From contig OY755198.1 in assembly GCA_963576735.1 (NCBI GenBank), positions 1,612,001 to 1,676,000 on the forward strand: a DNA stretch of 64,000 bases, written 5' to 3'. The position numbers were made by a program, and so were the translations under genes. The stretch is from Bedellia somnulentella (Eukaryota > Arthropoda > Insecta > Lepidoptera > Bedelliidae). Each line of letters begins with the position of its first letter. The first letter of the stretch is position 1. The notes beneath the pieces are model-generated. The model was not told the DNA's origin. It searched no databases and saw nothing but the letters and a program-made list of their open reading frames with translations. This document shows positions 37,604 to 43,600 of this stretch, one piece after another.

Positions 37604-40600
37604 TCTCACGCCGTTAGTTCCCATTGGGGTAGGCAGAGACTATCGATCGCCACTTTGTACGATCCTGGCAAACCTCTCTGGCTTCGTTTACATCCATCAA
37701 TCTTTTCATACATGCTGGGAAAGGAATGCTGTGTAGTGTCGGCTATGCTGTGTAGTGTCAGCTTAGAATAGCACTACCCCAATTCTTCCGGCGGGTGTAC
37801 GTAAGAGGCGACTAACGGTATTGGGGCTTTAAAGGGATTTTTGGGCGATGCGGCTGGAGACCCATCACCAACAACCTTTACTTTACCATCTTTTCCCCAC
37901 TTAACTTTCCAAAAGTGGCTGAGGAATTTCTGATTCCTTAGCTCTGGCTACCCCATCTAGGGATTTATAGCCGTGAGTATATGTATGTAAAGGATTCTAA
38001 AATAAAGGTTGTTACTGATGAGCATCTAATCGCATTGCTTAAAATATTCTTTGAATACCCCAAGTTGCTTCTCACGAAGACACCCAGGAAGTAATGGGTT
38101 TTTGCCATTCTAAGCTGACACTACACAGCTATATTATCTTTGTTGTCGATCTATTATCAGATTGACTTTTTATTAGTTGATGTTTACCTATTTAGCTATG
38201 AGAAGAAGTCTGTAAATGATCATCACCATCAGTTATATGGTTTTACTCACTAAAATAATCACTAATGATTAAAGAATAAATGAAGGAAAGAAAAATTTCG
38301 ACACAGGCCGGAATCGAACCCGCGACCTCGGGTATACGCACCGACGCTTCGCGGGTTCAATTCCCGCCTGTGTTGAAATTTTTCTTTCCTTTATTTATTC
38401 TTTATTTATTAGTAATAATCCCCACATGAGGTTTTCATGAACAAAAAGATTTAAACTAAAATAATCATTTTAGTCATGACCTTAGTTTCCGCCCCTCTAT
38501 TAATAAAACCATTTTACAAACACAAGACAGCTAAATTAAAACTATATTTTCAATCCAGATCACTGGCCAAAGACGACGCCTCCTCAGGCTTCCGTTACGG
38601 AGTAGAATGCATGTTCCGTTTCTACTCGTACGGACTGGAACGGAAGTTCCGTCCGGAATTGTACAAGGACTTCCAGATCGAGACTATCGAGGATTATGAG
38701 AGCGGTGAGTATTTTAATAATTAAAAGGTTAAAGACTAGAGTAGATAATTTAAATCTTTTTGTTCATGAAAACCTCATGTGAGGATTATTTCTAATAAAG
38801 AATAAATATAGGAAATTGCTTTCCTTGAAGGTTTTCATGAACAAAAAGATTTAAATTATGTGATAGTTAAGCGTTTTCAACATTTGCATTCTATCTGAAA
38901 AGGTAGACCAGTGGCCGTCCGAATTAGTTAAAATTCGGAGGTAGGAAACGCAAACACTACTTAAACGTGTAAAAGAAATAAAGGATAGAAGAATTTCGCA
39001 CTGGCAGCCAACTGACACGGTGGCTCAGTTGGCAGAGCGACGGGGCGTATACCCGAGGTCGCGGGTTCGATTCCCGCCTGTGTCGAAATTTTTCTTTCCT
39101 TTATTTATTAGACTAGAGTAGAGTTTGTAAGTGCCAAATTTTTTGCTACATTTTTCGGCCGATCATATAATATTATGTTACCCTCAGTAGTTTTCATGCC
39201 TCAATATTTACGTACCTGTGATTTCATTACAATGCAATTAAATGGAGAAAGTGTCAAAATTATGTTACGCTTCAGTGCTTTTTTTTGCGCCTTAATGCGC
39301 ATTGAGTTGTTATATCATAAGCTCCCAGTGCATTTTTTTTATCTGTGTTATTTTAATACCATTTATGTAAATTTAAAAATACGTTGATTTGTGTTTTATG
39401 TTATTAAAATCAATATTTAAAAAAACATAAGATTAATAAATTATTACATGCTGTAAATCATTGTATTGTTATTCTAACAAAAACTTATTTGTTTTTTTTA
39501 TCTCTTACCTGCCTGACTGTATTCGAATGACCTTACAAAGGTTGTTATGTAGAAAAAAAACCACAACCTCCCATCTGGTTTTGTTGTAAAACTGTCTCAT
39601 TACTTCTATTAATATTTAATGTCTAATGTGCAATAATGAATTCTATTCTTTTCCCTACAAACTATAGGTACATATATCTAATATTTGTGTATCTATTTAC
39701 AGGCCAACTCTACGGCTTAGAGAAATTCTGGGCCTTCCTGAAATACTACAAGCACGCTTCGGAACTACAAGTGGAGCCGCGACTGAAAGCGCATTTAGAT
39801 CAGTTCCGCACTATCGAGGACTTCAGGGTGTTAGAGGTGGGTATTATAGGGTAACATAACTTAAAGGGTACATCAGGGTATCAAAGGGTACGGTAATCTT
39901 TATATATTATTTCTGTAAGCCTCTTTCTTGCCCGGAAGCCTGTGACGCGATGAGTTGAGCTAGAAATTTGGTTCAGGTATCGTTTTGTACAGTTCGCGGC
40001 CGTGGTGTGCACAAAATTCAGACATCTGATGTAACGGGATTAAGTTAATTGTTACAGAATTTCAAAGTTTCGATTTTGGCCCATAGACTTTGCTTGAGTG
40101 TCATAAGCGCGCGCAAACTTTAGTCGATCAGAGATGCGCTGTGATTGGTCGGATTTTTTTCAAACCGGCCAATCAGTAAAATTCACTAGAAATTCAAAAG
40201 AGCTGCGCTGTGATTGGTTGGAAAATTTCAAAATAAACTCATTTTATTGGACGCGACGTAGTCGCGCCAGGGTTACCCACTAGTTACTATAAATCTGTAA
40301 CGTCGTTTTAAGAGAGTTCATTTCAGAGTACTGTGGGATACTAAAGTGTAGTGCAGGGGCTTCAAGGTACTGTAGGGCAGTAAAGGGTAGTGTAGGGGAC
40401 TATACATTACTGTAGAGGTCTATTATATGGTGCTAAAGTTCCTCAAGTACTGAAAGCATGCTACGGAACTACAAGTGGAGCCGCGACTGTAAGCGTATTT
40501 GGATCAGTTCCGCATTATCGAGGAGTTTAGGGTACTGGAGGTGGGTAACAGGGTAATATATAGGGTGTAGCAAAAGGGGATGACAAGACAAAAGAGGGAT

Positions 40601-43600
40601 GTGAGGGAGATAATTCTGAACAATGTTTGCTATGGGCGAACTTGATAAGAGCAACTGTTTTTTCCTTTTTTCCCATTCAAAGCTATAAGTTCATCTATAA
40701 TTTTATTTACGAACTAGTACAAATGAGTCGTCAAGATATATGAATATCTATTTAGCAAAATTAAACAACGATTTATTATTAAATATAAAAAAAAGTATTT
40801 TGTTTAAAAATATTTTTCTCCTTTTTTTATAACACTAATTAAATATAACCCTTATTTTGTTTCCAGCCGCAACTAAACGAGCTCCTCTCGTCACAAGGCT
40901 CGCTAGCCCCAGGTCGCGGTCCACATGCCCGCCCCTACCTGAGACATCGCTCGCAGAGTGAGAGCGACAGACAGACACGACAACTCGCGTATGTATATAT
41001 ATGTTATGTTATTGAAATAGTCGGAATTAAATGGGCTATCGTTCGGTGAAAGTTACATCCAAATCAGTTCAGTAGTTCAAGAGATAAAGCGCTATAAACA
41101 GATAGGCAACTTTCCTACCTGTGACATTGCTCGCAGAGTGAGAGCGACCAACAGACACGACAACTCGCGTATGTATAGATATATTTTATGATAAGAGCAT
41201 TCGGCATGAAATAGGCTATCGACCGGTGAAAGTTTGATCCAAATGGGTTCAGTAATTTAGGAGATAAGGTGGTACATACAAATAGACACACAACTTGCGT
41301 GTTTGTATATAATATGGACCCACGCTCGCAGAGTCAGAGCGATAGACAGACACGACAACTCGCGTATGTATTTTAAAAATTCTGTTCCAAAACACTCTGT
41401 TAAATGAGCTATATTAAGGTGAAAGTCCCGTCCAAATCGGTCCAGTAGTTTAGGAGATAAGTTAGTACATACAAATAGACAGACAACTTCGTATGTATGT
41501 ATAATATAACCCCACGCTCGCAGAGTGAGAGCGACAGACAGACACGACAACTCGCGTATGTATATATAAATTATGTTACCAAAACACTCTGTTAAATGAG
41601 CTATATTAAGGTGAAAGTCCCGTCCAAATCGGTCCAGTAGTTTAGGAGATAAGTTAGTACATACAAATAGACAGACAACTTCGTATGTATGTATAATATA
41701 ACCCCACGCTCGCAGAGTGAGAGCGACAGACAGGCACGACAACTCGCGTATGTATATATATTTTATAATATGGGCTATCGTTCGGTGAAAGTTTCATCCA
41801 AATCGGTTCAGTAATTGAAAAGATAAGTTGGTACATATAGAAAGACGGACAATTTCGTATGTATATATATACTATGACTCCAAGCTCGTAGAGTGAGAGT
41901 GATAGACAGACTCGGCAACTAGCGTATGTATAGATATTCTGCTAACACACTCATTATTAAATTCGACCAGTGAAAGTTTGATGCAAATCGGTCCAGTAGT
42001 TTAGGAGATAGCTGGTACATACAAACAGACAGACAAAGTATCTGTATATAATATTAATAATTTACTTGTTACTATATCAGCTATGTTCCGGTGAAAGTCT
42101 TGTCCAAATCGGTCTACCCGTTTTAGACGACGTCTTTGGTCTAGTTGAAAGTTTTTATTATATTGTTATTTATAACCGTTATATTATGCAGCTGTGTAGT
42201 GACGGCTTAGAATAGTACTACCCCATTTCTTCCGGTGGGTGTACGTAAAAGGCGACTAACGGTATTGGGTTTTTAAGGGATTTTTGGGCGATGCGGTTGG
42301 ACTTTGGAGACCCATCACCAACAACCTTTATTTCACCATCTTTCCCCACGCACCTTCCAAAAGTGGCTGAGGAATTTCTAATTCCTTAGCTCTGGCTACC
42401 CCTTTCTTGGGATTTATAGCCGTGAGTATATGTATGTATAAAGTTTCATTCTCTTTTCTCTACGCTCTATCCATACACAACACAATGATGAAGGTAACCT
42501 AACCTAACGATATAGTTCCAGCAACACGGTGATTCCCAAACTTCCGGCCAACACGAACAGAACTCGCGCCGGGTCTTGCGGATCTAAGATCGTGGTCGCC
42601 GGCAGTAGCCAGAGATGTGAGTATTCATCATTATTTGTTATAAACATTTAAGGAAAAGAAAGCTGAATGTTATTTTTGCTTCAGAGCATAAACGACAAAA
42701 AAAATATATAATAACTACGTAATAAAAAAATAAATTGTTTTTTTCTAATATAAATACCATATCCGGGGTTCTTAATAATCCTACTGTCAAAATTTGTTTA
42801 AAAATTGCATCATAGGTAGTCATACTTTTTTTTTAAAATGGAAGACACCTGACTGATGATCCCACGCCAAGACACTCGTTTCCATTATACTGAGATCTAT
42901 ACGGATTCAATAGTAATAACATAAAAGCGAATTATTCAAATTCGGTGAAAAATTTTCCCAATTATCAGAAGAAATTATTGATTTTAGACCAAACCTCACA
43001 GGCGGAAATCGAACCTGCGACCTCGGGTATACGCCTGTGTCGAAATTTTTCTTTTCTTTATTTATTATTTATTTATTAATCGTAATAAGTATATTTAAAA
43101 TAAAACTGAAAATGTAATGGGTGCGACAAGCATTTGTAACGGGTGTAACACAGTATAATTTTGCAAGTTTTATGGTAAAGTAAAATATGTTATAAAAACC
43201 TCATGTGGGGATTATTACTAATAAATAAATAATAAATAAAGGAAAGAAAAATTTCGACACAGGCGGGAATCAAACCCGCGACCTCGGGTATACGTCTGTG
43301 TCAAAATTTTCTTTCCTTTTTTATTATTTATTTATTAGTAATAAATCCCCACATGAGGTTTTCATGAACAAAAAGATTTAAATTACTTATTACGATGTTT
43401 GTACATTTCAAATAACGTAGTCATTTGAGAAAACTAGTCAAGTTTAACATATAAAAATCTTAGTGTATACTTTCATTAAAAATTTTACAGGTTTAATATC
43501 GAAAGTCATCTTGTTCGCATCAAGAGATTTCCTAAGGTCGCACCCGTTACGCGATTATGACGTGCTAGATCTTTATTATAAGTTTCTATACAGATCTTGT

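Noticed and set aside
41257..41836. Open frames of 161 and 60 codons on the - strand with repeated [11 protein letters not shown] sequence
   Set aside because: They are antisense readings of the tandem exon-end array; the protein repeats just reflect the DNA repeats.
40949..41930. Regular repeats that could be taken for a CRISPR array
   Set aside because: The 180-190 bp period, repeats within the 'spacers' and the eukaryotic context exclude it; one unit is a coding exon end.
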